Below the pieces are notes generated by a model. That model made no database searches and had not been told where the DNA came from. It saw only the letters and a program-made list of their open reading frames with translations. A stretch of DNA of 64,000 bases from Protea cynaroides (taxonomy: Eukaryota > Streptophyta > Magnoliopsida > Proteales > Proteaceae): positions 59,013,007 to 59,077,006 of the forward strand of contig CM053269.1 of the NCBI GenBank assembly GCA_028583415.1, in the 5' to 3' direction. The position numbers were made by a program, and so were the translations under genes. Within the stretch, counting starts at the first letter, position 1; each line of letters begins with the position of its first letter. Positions 1-11,761 of this stretch are shown here, in pieces.

Positions 1-810
1 TTCTCACGAATAGTTCACAATTGAATCCAAAGATTGATATAAAATAATAGGAAAAAAGACAGTTACCTCTCCTGTATTATACTTTAATGACAGTTCACTC
101 CTAAAGTTTCAGAAAAAGACAAACATCTCCAATTTTTAACGGTTTTAAACTGAATTTTTCTATGGATAATTATATCCTTGAACAGAGTCCAAATTTTCAA
201 TCATATGCCATTTAAAGAAAAATAAGACTATTTCAGCCATATAATGAAAAACAAAAAACGTAATACTATTTTCTCAGCAATATGCATTTGTTTTTTTCAT
301 CTTCTGAAACTGAGAGAGATATCTACGGAATCCTAGAGATTTCCGCACTGGATCTCATTGTCCCTCACTGGATCCAGTTACTATTACAATGTGCTCTGTC
401 TCTCCCTCTTCATCTCTTCAAAAACCCAAGCTTTTGTTACTATTTTCTTAAACCCAAAATTGAGAGGGAAAAAAAAAAAAAAACTACAACGAGATCTTTT
501 CGAGATCAAACTCTCTTCCACCGCTACAACCCTCTTCCACTTCAACCTCAATATCTTCTCCGATCCGCTAGGCCACGTCAAATGTGGGTTTATCCCTTTG
601 ATGGTGCTTTGGGCGAACTCAGTTAGTAACCCCAAAAGCGAATCATCTTCCTTAGTTCGTTGATCGAACTCAGTTAGTAATCCCTAAATCAAAAAGGAAG
701 TCCAAGCCACTACGCTTGACATATCGTGAAACAGGCCAAAGAGAGCATTGGCAGAAGAAAGATGGGTCTTGAGTCTGGACATTACAAACATCACCAGAAA
801 CAGAGCCAAC

Positions 811-1090
811 TGTTAAGGAGAGAATCTCTCACCAGTTACAAAGATTCAAATTCAAATTTTGAATTAGAAAATTAAAGACAGAATCTCTCACCGGTTACAA
901 TTTGAATTCTCACCGGTTACAAAGATTCATATTTAATTTTTGAATTATAAAATTAAAGAGAGAATCTCTCACTGGTTACAAATATTCAAATTCAAAATTT
1001 GTAACTTACAAAAACAATAACTGGATTTGATATCCAGCTCTTAATTCCTTTCATCGGTTACAAAGATTCAAATTCAAAATTTGTAATTCA
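811..1090. repeat. Degenerate tandem repeat inside the Pack-MULE
   Basis: At least four imperfect copies of a roughly 60-bp unit. Each carries the core CTCTCACCGGTTACAAAGATT followed by AT-rich ATTCAAATTCAAA sequence. The copies start near 815, 882, 910 and 966, with a diverged one near 1052. No coding potential is seen. It may be a subterminal array or a local expansion. Confidence 0.6.
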
Positions 1091-1179
1091 AATACACAAT
1101 GTAAACAACTCCAACATATTTTAAATATACCTGTACCCAATGTATTTGGGCAAGGCTTTGAATCAATTCAAAATTTCAG

Positions 1180-1423
1180 ATTTTACACCAACAAAGGTGA
1201 TAGTCCCACCATCAAATCCCAAAAAACAAGGAGGGATGAATCCACACCATCATGCTCTCCAAGGCTAAGGTTCTCAGAGCCCAAGAACAAACCAGATCAA
1301 AGCTCACACAGTCCAAAATCACGACCAACACCATCACAAACTGCATCATTATCATCGTCAAAATCTATTACATTTGCAGATGACCAGCCACAGCCAAAAG
1401 CTTCTAGGAAACCAAAAGCATAA
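1180..1423 (+). pseudogene. Captured C-terminal coding fragment, unrecognised gene
   Basis: After an acceptor-like TTTCAG at 1174-1179, one frame stays open for 80 codons to TAA at 1421-1423. It has no start codon. The peptide is rich in Ser, Pro, Lys and Arg, with a charged KSQKTRRDE stretch, a KSITFADDQPQP stretch and a basic tail ending RKPKA. Its composition looks like the disordered C-terminus of a plant protein rather than random AT-rich DNA. I do not recognise the family. It lies in the same MULE as the fragment at 1676-1960 but on the opposite strand, so the two probably come from different donor genes. Probably not expressed as a functional gene. Confidence 0.4.
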
Positions 1424-1675
1424 GCATTGAAATGCAAAAAGCGAAGCAGCAGCAGTGAACGCTTCAGTTAACGTCTTCCGAAGCCTTGGCAAATTTCAGA
1501 AACGGATCATAACATGAGAGAGGAACCGTTTATTCATTTACCTCCAGCAACAAAAGCTAATCTCTCAGACAAGAAATCCAAGAAAATTCCATTATCGAGT
1601 GACCTAGTTAATAGCGGTGATCCGCTCAATCAACAACCGGTATCGAGTGACCTAGTTAATAAGCATGCCGCATAC

Positions 1676-1960
1676 TTCTGTTTTCATCATTTCGGCTTGA
1701 ATCTGCGATGGATCCATCTTGGTGAAATCCATAAGTGGAGGTGGGTCGAATTCGAGATCTTGTGAAGGGGTCGATATTTGCCCCTCATCCTCTTCGTCAT
1801 CAATCACATCTTCCAGCTCGTCCAGGATACAAACCTTTTTCTTCCCTCCCTCTACAACTCTAACAATGCCACCATCCTTGGCTGAAAAAATCAAAGCGAG
1901 AAACAGGAATAGCCGGACTAGAGGTGAAGCAAAGCAGTAGCAGCTGCTCTGTTTTCTCAT
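1676..1960 (-). pseudogene. Captured first-exon fragment of an MESD-like ER protein gene
   Basis: The ATG at 1960 opens a frame with an N-terminal hydrophobic segment (LVRLFLFLALIFSA, residues about 14-27) that looks like a signal peptide. It is followed by GGKKKV, an acidic run (DVIDDEEDE) and an FDPPP...MDPSQIQAEMMK segment. This order (signal peptide, acidic linker, FDPPP, QIQAEMMK) is what I recall from the start of a conserved plant secretory-pathway protein often annotated as MESD (LRP chaperone)-like. The similarity stops after EMMK, where unrelated element sequence begins, so only the 5' end of the donor gene was taken. Family naming is from memory and moderately sure; the fragment status is clear. 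Confidence 0.5.
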
Positions 1961-2839
1961 TATCCCTTTTTATATAATTTCTCTTCGAAATTACAGGGAA
2001 GAGATCGAGTATGAAATCCGGTTCAAGCTTTACAAACTAGTCTTGAACTCTAGTTTCCATTTGATTCTCTTACTAACATAAATTCAGAGAGCCTGAGGGT
2101 TTTGGTTTCGAATGAGGGTTTCAGTTATTGAAGCCCTATTCCAATAAGATAAAACAACACTTCAAATTTAGACAAGGTTACTTTGGTCATTAAAAAAATA
2201 TAGTTCTCTCACCGTCAGTATTTAATAGGAAATACTAATGGCGTGGGTCTAGTTGTCTTCTAATAGTATTTGTAGGGGAGGTATTTATCTTTTCCTGAAA
2301 CTTTAAGGGTGAACTGTCATTAAGGTATAGTACAAGGAGATAACTGTTTTTTTTTTCAAAATAATAGTAAATTCTTCAACTTGATCTAGTTAAAACCTTC
2401 ATGCACCAAAGATGATTTCGGCAGCCAAATGCGGTCTTCTAGATTGGAGACTCTATTTCCAACATTTATGAAGTTTAATTTCTAATTTTTCTTTGTTTCT
2501 AAGTTTTTCTGCAACCAAATAATCACACTATTTATATCTTTTCTTTTTCTTTAATTCTGCATTGGCCAGGATTTCTATTATTGTGAAAAGGGTTTGGATT
2601 TTAGATTTTGAAAGGTATATTTGGAATTTCACTACATTTAAAGGGTAATTTGGCTATTTAAATTAATTTGATCAAGTGACATAAGTAATTTACGTCCTTT
2701 AACAAACAGACAATAATTGAATGTCAAAGGGAGGTTCATGAAATTTTTAAAACTGAAAAAGGAGGGTTCTTATCATTTAGTCAAAGTAAAGGGAAACTGA
2801 GTGCAATTTACCCTATAATTTAGTATACGGTATCAATTG

Positions 2840-2968
2840 GATTCAAATCGTCTCTTGCTAGGGGGTCGGCAGGAGACTCGACTGCTTGTGGCCGATGCCT
2901 GACACGTGGGTGTCGACTGCAGGCAGCTGAGTCTCGTGCTGATCCCCTAGCAAGAGATAATTTGAATC
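2840..2968. repeat. Near-perfect hairpin / short palindromic MITE
   Basis: The left arm 2840-2885 (starting GATTCAAATCGTCTCTTGCT) pairs with the reverse complement of 2923-2968 (starting GATTCAAATTATCTCTTGCT) over about 46 positions with only a handful of mismatches. The loop of about 37 bases is GC-richer than its surroundings. Transcribed, it would fold into a long stem of miRNA-precursor size; it could equally be a small foldback MITE. Confidence 0.75.
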
Positions 2969-3015
2969 TTTATCAACTAGCTTAACATTATTATACCGTT
3001 AATTAATTGATTTCG

Positions 3016-3344
3016 TTTGATTGTAAGGAGAATTGAAAAGAAAAAAGTGAAAATTTTAAATTTTAAATGAAAACTTTTATAAAGATTACATCATAATCAT
3101 ATTACTATACAATTAATTTTAAATTATTTTATATTTAGTTATTAATTTACACTTCACTTTACATTCAAATTCCTCCTGTTTATTTATCAAAAAAAAATCC
3201 CTTTCATTTGAAAATAAATAAATTTTATATGTTATAAATTTTATTACTAAATATACTAAGAAATTTAAGTAAATTATACATTCATGTTGAATTACAATTA
3301 TAAAATTTTCACTTTCCTTCTTTTTAATTTCTCTTGCAATCAAA
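3016..3344. mobile_element. Small MITE, TTTGATTGCAAG family, copy 1
   Basis: A 329-bp AT-rich element. The left end TTTGATTGTAAGGAGAATT and the reverse complement of the right end (TTTGATTGCAAGAGAAATT) form a terminal inverted repeat. A related copy lies in intron 2 of the PP2C gene (12379-12687). Both share an internal stretch around TTTAGTTATTAA-TTACA and the order of AT-rich blocks. No coding sequence. Confidence 0.6.
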
Positions 3345-3700
3345 TGGAGCCTATAAGACATTGGATCACGGTTCGAAGAATCAGATAGCTCGATAGAATT
3401 AGTATGTTGATTGGGTGAACTACAACCGTTGGATCACGCTGGAGAAACTGAAAATTCTTTTCATTTTAACCATTGGATTCTTGCTGATTGATTCTGCAAA
3501 AAAAAAAAAAAAAAAACTTTAACGTCTTCGAGATTCTGAAAGATGACGTATGGATTCCAATCTAACATCTGAAATTTCGTTAGCACCGTACGCGTTCTGT
3601 TCGAATCAAACACAAAAAAAAACCAACAAAATCATAAAACAGGATTAAAACGCTCCTCTTTTTTCTTTCCCTGCTACGACGAGCGGTTCTCAAGTTTCTA

Positions 3701-6700
3701 ATGGCACCGACGGAAATGGAGAAACCAAAGGAGACAGAACTCCACGAGACACTCCCGGAGAAAACCCTTGAGACAGCTCCCCTTCATTCGTCTCTCACAG
3801 AACGTGTCGATGAATCCGTCAATCCATCTACTCATGCTTCCGATCCTGCTACGGATGCAACAAAGGAAGAAGGAGAAGAATCGAAGGAAGCGAATAACGA
3901 AGCTACGATTTGTTCTGCGGGAGCTGCTGCCGCTTCCGCGTCCGATCTTGAGAAAAAGATGCGTCGTGCAGAGCGTTTTGGGATGTCCGTGCAATTTTCA
4001 GAAGAAGAAAAGCGTAACTCTCGAGCTGAAAGGTTTATTTTCTTGTTTTCTTTTTGTTGTATTTTACTGTTGGGTTTTATGTGAGAGAGGGTTTAGCGTG
4101 TTCTATGTTACATGTTAGAGTTGTTGCAGTTTTTTTTTTTTGGTAAGTATTAAATCCAACAGTCGAGTTTTCTGTTTATATTAGACGATTCTGGGCTTCC
4201 GTTTTCCCTTTGTTACTGAAGCATTAACTTCTCATCGTTGGCGCTAACAAATTGCCGAGACTAGAGTTGGTGGTTTGAGTACTTCCGAACTTGTTATTAG
4301 TGGACTACAATAGTATTGGCTGTACAGCGTTCCACTTTCACGATTCTTAGACAATTAAGGAGGGATGTGTTCGTGGAGATTTAATTTCTAACTGGATGTC
4401 AATTCTTGGAATGGAAATGAAACAACCGAGTACTGTGCATTTTCGACTTCTTGTCGATGTAGGGATTTCTTGGTTGAGAGGAGAAGTTTTGGTTCTCTGT
4501 GAAGAGGATAGATAAATGATTGTATCCTTTTATTTCTGCTTATCATCAACGTATCCCCTTGGGGTGTTTTTCTTTGAGATAAAGGGATTCCCATTACTGT
4601 TTTCACTAGCAAGAACACTTTTGATCCGCTTATTGATGGTAAAAAATAAATTTGGTTTAGGTTTTAAACGGGAAGTGATCAATAAGGATGAAATGGCCTT
4701 CAAGCGGAGGGTAATAAACTTGAAGGATTACTCTCTGGGATAAACTTGGCTTGTTATCCTTTTTAAGTAATCATTCAAGCCTCAAATCTGTAACTTTGAT
4801 CTTTTGACTGAGATAAACCTATGTATATGCTTCAAGAGGAGGGTTATAGAGATTATTTTGGGAAATATTTTAGAGTTGAGAGTTTACCATGGTAAGAGTG
4901 GAGGGAGGTGTCAACCTAGATGGCAAAGGGATTTAGCAGTTAGGCTCTTAGTGCATATACCCTAGGGTCCAAAAAAAAAAAAAAAAGAAGAAGAAGAATT
5001 ACGTTGGTGGGAAGCAATCCTATATCCATTTAGATGCAGAGGTAGGCTGTAGAGGCTTTTTGCAAAACTATTTGACTTTAGAAATGGAACTGCATAGTCC
5101 TTGGAGGCAGGACCAATTTCCTAAAATCTACATTGGCTGACCTCTCAGCTTCTATATGTTGGTTTTAAGGATTCTACCAGACTCATCAAAGAGTTGGAGG
5201 GAGATCTAAAGGAGTTTCCCATGCGATCCTGGTTTCACTAAAAAGGGCGATGTGATAGATTGTGTAGTAGCGCCCTTTGTAAAGGAAATTGGGGGTTTTT
5301 TTTTTTTTGGGGGGGACTGTAGGGATTGTAGCTAGGAAACTTGTAGTATGTGGCATGCTGATATGTTTAGTTATGGATTCTAGATGTTAGGTGAGGCTCA
5401 CGTCCAGCCAGTCAATTATTCATTGCAGATTGGATTTGTTGGATTATTCCCTAGTTTGTGAGTGCTTGCAGAAACGTATAATGTCATGGGTAGAGGTGAT
5501 AGGATTATCTATGGATAAACTTGTGTGGTCGCAGACCATTGGGCTTTTGGTAATGGTTTATTTTCTCTATCTAATGAAAGTCGAAGACCTCTTCACAGTT
5601 GTCTTTTTGACGAAGAAAATCATATGTTTTAGCTTCAATGATCCCAAGGACCTCTGAAATTGAGGATTCTGACTCATGTTGAGTCTCTCCAAAAGGTCTT
5701 CATTGTCACCAACTTTGTGGGCTAGTGTGGATTTTAGAACCTAATAGGTTATACATGTTGGAGTCCTTTTTTGTTCTTGGCACAAAAAGTGGATGTTATG
5801 TTTTTTCACCCGTAATTCATCCAAAGTAAATTTGGGGGGAGGGGGGAATTGCTTGTAGACCCATAAAGCTTTGTGGAATGTCTGTACTCTTCCCCAATGC
5901 AGATCCCTTTGTTGGGTTGGGGGGTGGGGGAGGTTAATCCATTAGAAGTTCTACATGTGATATACTTCAGAGGCATCATTAGTTTTCTTTTCTTTTTTTT
6001 TTTTTTTTTTTTTTTTTTTTGGGGGGGGCGTGTTTGCCTTGCAGGGCTGGTGAAAGTTTTTGTTTGGTTGGTACCAAGCACTATTACAGAAGAAGAGAAA
6101 ATATGGTTCAGCCTTTTCATTGACCTGGATGGGTGGAGAATTTGTCAACCATATTTTCATTCATAGCAAGTTTTTGAAGATGTGGTGCTTTCAACCTGAG
6201 TTGGGTATGCCATAACCTATTGTGGAGTTAGTACCATACTCCGCTTGGAAAATGGGCAAAAGTCCTATGTTCTTACCATTTTAAATTGGTGTAGTTATGG
6301 AAAATGTAGGGCAGTGGGGTTGAAATCCTCTCTCTCTCTAAGATCAGCAACAGGAAAAGGGATGTAGCAATAGCTCAGGGTGTTATTGGATTTTCGCACG
6401 CCACAAAGGCATATTTTTGTTATTAAATGTTGGTGACATCAGAGATGTAATTTATGCTGGACGTCCCAACCTCTCCCTGGTGCCCAATCTAATACAAGTG
6501 GTGAGATGGTGCTTCTCTTTGGGCCTTGTTCAGACTCAATTTTTTATAACTAACTCTAGGGCATTGGCCTTATGGGATCAATTATTCAAGCTTGAAGATC
6601 TCCTCACAGTTGTCTTTTTGACAAGGAAAATCATATGTTTTAGTTTCAATGGTCCTGAGAACGTCTGAAATGTTGGAATCTGACTCATGTTGAGTCTCTC

Positions 6701-9584
6701 CAAAAGGTCTTCATTGTCACCAACTTTGTGGACTAGTGTAGATTTTAGAACCTAATGGTCTATACATGTGGAAGTCCTTTTTTGTACTTGGCAGTTGACA
6801 CAAAAAGTGGAAATAATGCTGTTTCACTGCAATTTATCCAATATAAATTGGTGTTTTCTTTTTTCTTTATTTTATTATTTTTTTTTGGGGGGGGGTTGTT
6901 GTTAATCCATTAGAAGTTTTACATGTAATATGCTTCAGAGTTCAGAGGCCCATCATTAGGGGGCTTTTTTTTTTTTGGGTGGGGGTCTTTCCTCAAGGGT
7001 GTTTGACATGGCATGGCTGGTGGAATTTTTTGTTTGGTTGGTAACCAAGCATTATTTTAGAAGAAGAGAATACAGCCTTTTCATTGATCTGGATGGGTGG
7101 AAAATTTGTAACATCTTCTCTCATTCATATAAATTTTTTGAAGATATGGTGCTTTTCATCCTGAGTTGGGTAAATGCTAGAACACGTCATTGACCTATTG
7201 TGGAGTTGTTACTATTCTGCCCTTGGAAAATGGACAAAACTCCTATGTTCTTACAGTTTCAAATTGGTAGTTAGTTTATGGAAAATGTGGGGCAATGGGG
7301 TTGACATTATCATTCTCTCTCTTTCTCTAAGATCAGCAATAGGAAAAGGGTTACAGCAATAGCTCAGGGTGTTATTGGATTTTCACACAAGTCACAGCTC
7401 ATGTTTTTGTTATTACTTATTAGATGTTGGAGAGATCAGAAATGTAATTTACTCTTAACCTCCCATCCGGTGCCCAATTTAGTACAAGTGGTGAGATGAT
7501 GCTTCTCTTTGGGCCTTGTCAGACTCAATTTTTATAACTAACTCTAGGGCATTGGTAAACCTCCTGTCCTTTAGGGTATGAGAAGACTCCAAAGATTGTA
7601 GAGAGTTTGTTATTCCATCTGACCCTGGAATAGTTTTGGGGGGCAGAGTTATGCCAGAGACAATATCAGCTGCGTGTTGTCTGTCAAGTGTTAGGTCTAT
7701 GCACTCCTGTGGGCAAGAAATGGAAGTTTTCATGGTTATAGAAGCTTGTTTCACGTTTTCTGTTTATGGTTTGATTCCAGCTTCTTGGTTAGTTTCAGGT
7801 ACAGTTTGACTGAGATTATGCCACCTCAATTATATTGTGAATGCCTCAGTCCAATGTATTCCTCCTCCTCCCCTTGAATAAAATTATTATTTACTAAACA
7901 GGAAAAAAAAAAGAAAAAAAGAATAGAAAAAGGAACACTTAATATCTTTGGTTCCTACTCAAACATTTCATTCAACTGGAGACACACATATCAGCAAAAA
8001 TTGTTGCAGATAAGGCTAATCCATGATTGTAGATCTGGTGTTGCGGGATTTGGCTATAGATATGTAAAGTGTGACTTTACGTGGTTTTTTTCTTGAGCAT
8101 TTCACTTCATGTGATTGAAACTGGTTGTCTTGTGCCTGTGTACCATATTTTTGTTCTGTTGTAGTTAGATATCCTTACTGATGTCATTTCCCTTTTTTTT
8201 AATTGTTTTCTGCCCAGCCTATGGCACCTACTTATCTTAGGTTTTAGTTCTGGAAGTTGTATACAATTTTGTATACTTCAACTTGAGTTTGTTTTTTGTC
8301 CATTGCTTCTGTACTGAGCCTGTATCACTATCATCTGAGTTTCAGCAGGTTGGCTTTGCTTGAGGCTCCTTCTGATTGGGACTTGGAACTTGGAAGTGAA
8401 GGAAAGGGAGGGGAAATGAAATTGACACAAAATTAAATTGTAAATTTTGTAATCATTACGATCATTGATTGTCTAACTAACTCAAAAAACTTTCAAATCT
8501 AGTGAATGAATTTTACTTTGGAGCCAAATTCCTTGGACTTTAAAATGAAGATTTCATTTGAAAAGTTCAATTACCATATCTGCTAAGATATTTAGTTACA
8601 CTACTATGATTGCAAAAGCTTCCATGTTTTTTAAGTCCCTTCATTTCCGTCTACTTGATTGGATGGGACCTCAGTCAACCCAAGGTTCTGCCGGGTGCTT
8701 GAGCTCAGCTAACTTTGCTTTTTTCCGTCTACTTGATTGGATGGGAAAAGACAATGCCCTGCTTTCATCGTACTCACTATTGGAGGCAAAACCTTGCAGT
8801 TCATTTCCAATTGTTGGGTACCAAGAACAATTGAATTGAATAAAGAATTGATTTGGATTCTGCTTTGCCAAAACTATTGGGTATATCATATATGCTTCTT
8901 TTTTTTCCTCCTTTTTTGTGTTTGCTTCTCAAACATGGACCTAATTTATTGGCAGATTTGGCACTGTTCCTGCCTTACAAGGATCAAATGCGTCACAGAA
9001 ATCAGAGGAACAGAAAAGGAAGGCTAGGGCAGAGAGGTCACCCATTTTTGCTCAAATTTTATTATCTTACTCAATGGTGCTGCCAGGATATTGAAATCAC
9101 AGGCTTTGAGTGCAATTTTTTATGTTGTTTCATAGGTTTGGGCTACCGTCAGAGTCTCTGGCCAAGGAAGAATCAAAGAAGAAAGCTCGTTTAGCCAGAT
9201 TTGCAACAGTTTCCAAGGTGGATACTTTAGAAGAAGAGAAAAAGAAGGCAAGGACAATCAGGTCTGTGTTTCAAACTGTTACTTTTTCCTTCTCTGCTCG
9301 TGCATTTGTCAACTATGGATATAGTTTGTAGTGTGAGAAATGTGTGATTTATTGTCTATCTGAGCTTTGAATTCAAAGCTGACTGATTTCCATCTTTTCT
9401 CAGGTTTTCACATCCTCCATCTGATGCTTCATCACATGTTAATGGGAAGGCCAACTCTGATCAGGTAGGGCCTTTGTTGGGTCAACTTACTGGGTTAAAC
9501 TTTTGGTCTGTTTGTTATACTGAGCTTTCTATTGATTGTTACTAGAAGACGGCTATTGTGGGTAAGACCCACGGAGGGACTTGA
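3701..9584 (+). CDS. MOS11: MOS11 homologue (THO1/CIP29-type mRNA export factor), 5 exons
   Basis: Exons 3701-4032, 8956-9036, 9136-9261, 9404-9464 and 9546-9584 all have GT-AG borders and join in frame to 212 aa. The N-terminus is acidic and Ser/Thr/Pro-rich (residues 1-85). A basic part follows with repeated AERFG-type units: RRAERFG near 92, RAERFG at the exon 1-2 join, RAERFG at the exon 2-3 join, then ARLARFA and ARTIRFS. This repeated RF motif is the signature of the THO1-MOS11 C-terminal domain. MOS11 is the plant relative of human CIP29/SARNP; it acts in the nucleus in mRNA export with the UAP56 helicase and affects SNC1-dependent immunity. The start at 3701 is the first ATG of the open frame. 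Intron 1 is unusually long (4.9 kb). The C-terminus ends KTHGGT. Confidence 0.9.
5585..6569. repeat. Tandem duplication in MOS11 intron 1, copy 1
   Basis: Aligns with 6597-7556 at an offset of about 1,011 bp. Shared landmarks in order: TTCACAGTTGTCTTTTTGAC, ATGTTGAGTCTCTCC, AAAGTGGA, a poly-T/poly-G tract, GATCTGGATGGGTGGA (here GACCTGGATGGGTGG), AAGATCAGCAA, CAGGGTGTTATTGG and AACTCTAGGGCATTGG. No open reading frame spans it. Confidence 0.85.
6597..7556. repeat. Tandem duplication in MOS11 intron 1, copy 2
   Basis: Second copy of the 1-kb unit at 5585-6569, separated from it by about 27 bp. It has many substitutions and differing homopolymer lengths, so the duplication is not recent. Both copies contain a T(n)G(n) tract at the same relative place. 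Confidence 0.85.
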
Positions 9585-11761
9585 CGTTGGTGGCTTTTTT
9601 AATGGTAAGTTGGCCCCAATATGTAGTTCATCTGATAATTTCGGTATATGAAATTTCCAATTTGATGGATATCTGTCTTCCTGATTCTCTTTATGGTTTT
9701 GGGATCCCTATGGTTTTCTATTAAGTGGTGTTTAATTATACAGAGTTTTTTTCCGTTTGGCAGATATAATCTTCTAACATTTTGTAATTCCCCTGGAGTC
9801 TTCTGAGCCCATGTTTACTTTTGAAAATGAGTAAGGTTGCAGACCTCAGCTAGTTCTCATATACCTTTCCACAAGGATGAAACAAATTTCTGGTGAATGG
9901 AGATTCTTTCTCGATGGTGATGCATTCAGATGTATTAATGACGTGGAAGAATGAAGAAACATGGAGGATACAGTTTGACCACCGGATAGATTGTTCTCTG
10001 ACTTAGCTGACATTCTATTTGTTTAAAACCAATTTAGGTTGCATGTTTTGGATGGAACCAATTTAAGTTGTTTGATTTCCAAATATGCTGAGTTTTCAAT
10101 TCGGCTTATCTGTGCAGAAATGAACAGCTGTTGCTATTTTGGAAAACATTGTGTAGATAATGGAAGTATAACTGGGTACTTTTAAGGTTCACATAAAGTT
10201 GGCATTGGTTAATCTTTTCAATTTCTACAAATTTTGTTTTGACTATTTGTTATTGTTTATTTTGGATCCCTCCCATTTCTTCATATTAGATTAAATTGTT
10301 GTTTTTGGGGATGGAATCTATATAGATTGTCAGCGAGAGCTTAGGAAAATTGGTGAAATTATCATAATATTATTTACTTTCAGGCTCTCGTTGGATGGGG
10401 TGGCTTGTTTCAGTTTCCTCTTAAGAAAACATTATAAGCTTCTTCTAGGAGGTAAATTAAGAAGTGACAAGCCTAGGCTCTGATACTTTCATCTCTTGTA
10501 TTGGAGTCAGTTGAAATGTGGTAACAACCATTGTTGAAGTTAAATCTAAAGATTGATAGGTGTAAATGTCCTGTACTCTGGATGAAACAGTACGGGTTGA
10601 GGCCCTGAAGGTGTTGGGGCTTGAGTGGATGGTATGGGTAGCTATCTTGCCTTCCTCATGGTTTTAGGGGCATGGATCGGGATTGGCCCGAGTCACCAAT
10701 CAGCACCGAGTCAGTCTATTGGAATGGCAATTCTATGCATGTAATGCGACTCTCGTTTTTTTTGTTTTTTTTTTGTTTTTTTTTTTTGTCAACTGATCTG
10801 CGTAGATCTGATTCGGGAGTGGATCAGGATCTGCAGGAGCCGATGATCCGATCCTGAGTTTGTGAACTTCAAAAATGATTGGGAGAGTAATGCTTCTCGT
10901 GATTATTGGGATGTCAACATTATTTTTGGAGTAATCAACGGATTATACAAATATGGCCGTTTACATGGTACTCATGACAATACCACAAGCAAGTGAATTA
11001 CTGTGTTACGGGCATTTGATCATGAAAGTCAAGAAATTGCATTATGTAATTAGAACTGTCCATTTAACACAATTTCTGTATCTTATGTTGAAATAAGAAT
11101 GCCAGTTTAAAATTTGTATGATTTTGACAAATTTAGGAAGCCTATTTTTTTTTTTTTTTTTTGGAGGATCGAAAGCTTTTATCTTAAAAAATGAAAAAAA
11201 AAAAACCCAAATGAGCAATTTGTGCCAAAAGCACAATGTTATGCAAGATCACCCTGGAGAAGTGAAGAACCTGCCTTGTCTCCTTTATGAACTGCATCCT
11301 TGTAGCATCCTTGTAGCATCCATGTTTAGGCTGGTTCTTTATGTTTTTAATATACAGTAAATTGTGTCCACTCTTATCTTGATTTTAGTTTTGAAATACT
11401 CAGATCAAACTCCCAATTTTCTTTGAAATCAACATCATTGTTCTTGGTTCTGATCTGGTATACAATGACATCAATTGTCAAAATAAATCCTTGTAATTTT
11501 GAGTTTAAGAAGCTGAGAAAACCAAAAGTTGTTAAAGCAGGCTTCCATTCTTAATTTTAGTGCCTGTTACAACCAACTTTTGCAAAGAGAATTTTTCTCT
11601 CATGACATTCTCCCAGCTTAAATCATCATCTATGCTGTCTCTAAGAGAGCTTGATGAAGAAATACTCTTGGGAGCATCGGTCAGTATACATAAATAATAT
11701 TTTGCCTTCTCCCTTGCACAAATGGGGAAAAGGGGTTGAAAGAGATGCTGAACTTCTTCAA
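9585..11761. other. Region between MOS11 and PP2C 3' ends
   Basis: Must contain both 3' UTRs because the genes converge. No further gene is supported. A small GATC-rich inverted-repeat element is possible at 10671-10856, and T- and A-rich runs occur at 11144-11161 and 11196-11206. Confidence 0.6.
10671..10856. mobile_element. Possible small GATC-rich inverted-repeat element
   Basis: The left edge CATGGATCGG and the reverse complement of the right edge (CAGGATCGGATC) are similar, and the inside repeats GGATC/GATCC-type words around a poly-T block. This resembles the word-repeat hAT-like elements elsewhere in the window. No target duplication is visible, so the assignment is weak. Confidence 0.3.

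Larger units (their letters stand above)
51..2357. mobile_element. Pack-MULE (Mutator-like element carrying gene fragments)
   Basis: A 2.3-kb element flanked by a perfect 10-bp direct repeat, aaaataatag, at 41-50 and 2358-2367; MULEs typically duplicate 8-10 bp. Its ends are long imperfect inverted repeats: the left begins GAAAAAAGACAGTTACCTC and the reverse complement of the right begins GAAAAAAAAAACAGTTATC. Similarity continues for at least 75 bp, through the words AATGACAGTTCAC and AAAGTTTCAG. I see no transposase. Inside are an N-terminal gene fragment on the - strand (1676-1960), a C-terminal coding-like fragment on the + strand (1180-1423), and a tandem repeat (811-1090). This is the defining structure of a Pack-MULE. 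The termini and target duplication are seen directly; the family assignment is inference. Confidence 0.8.
2368..3480. other. Intergenic stretch upstream of MOS11
   Basis: No supported gene. It contains a hairpin (2840-2968) and a small MITE (3016-3344); the rest is AT-rich and shows no coding pattern. Confidence 0.6.
4033..8955 (+). other. Intron 1 of MOS11
   Basis: A 4,923-bp intron with GTTTAT donor and TTGGCAG acceptor. It holds a 1-kb tandem duplication (5585-7556) and several poly-T/poly-G runs, for example at 5293-5315, 5992-6028 and 6879-6896. No second gene or transposase is seen. Confidence 0.8.

Noticed and set aside
282..660. Two overlapping + strand open frames
   Set aside because: Inside the Pack-MULE, overlapping each other in different frames, with A-tracts; no family resemblance.
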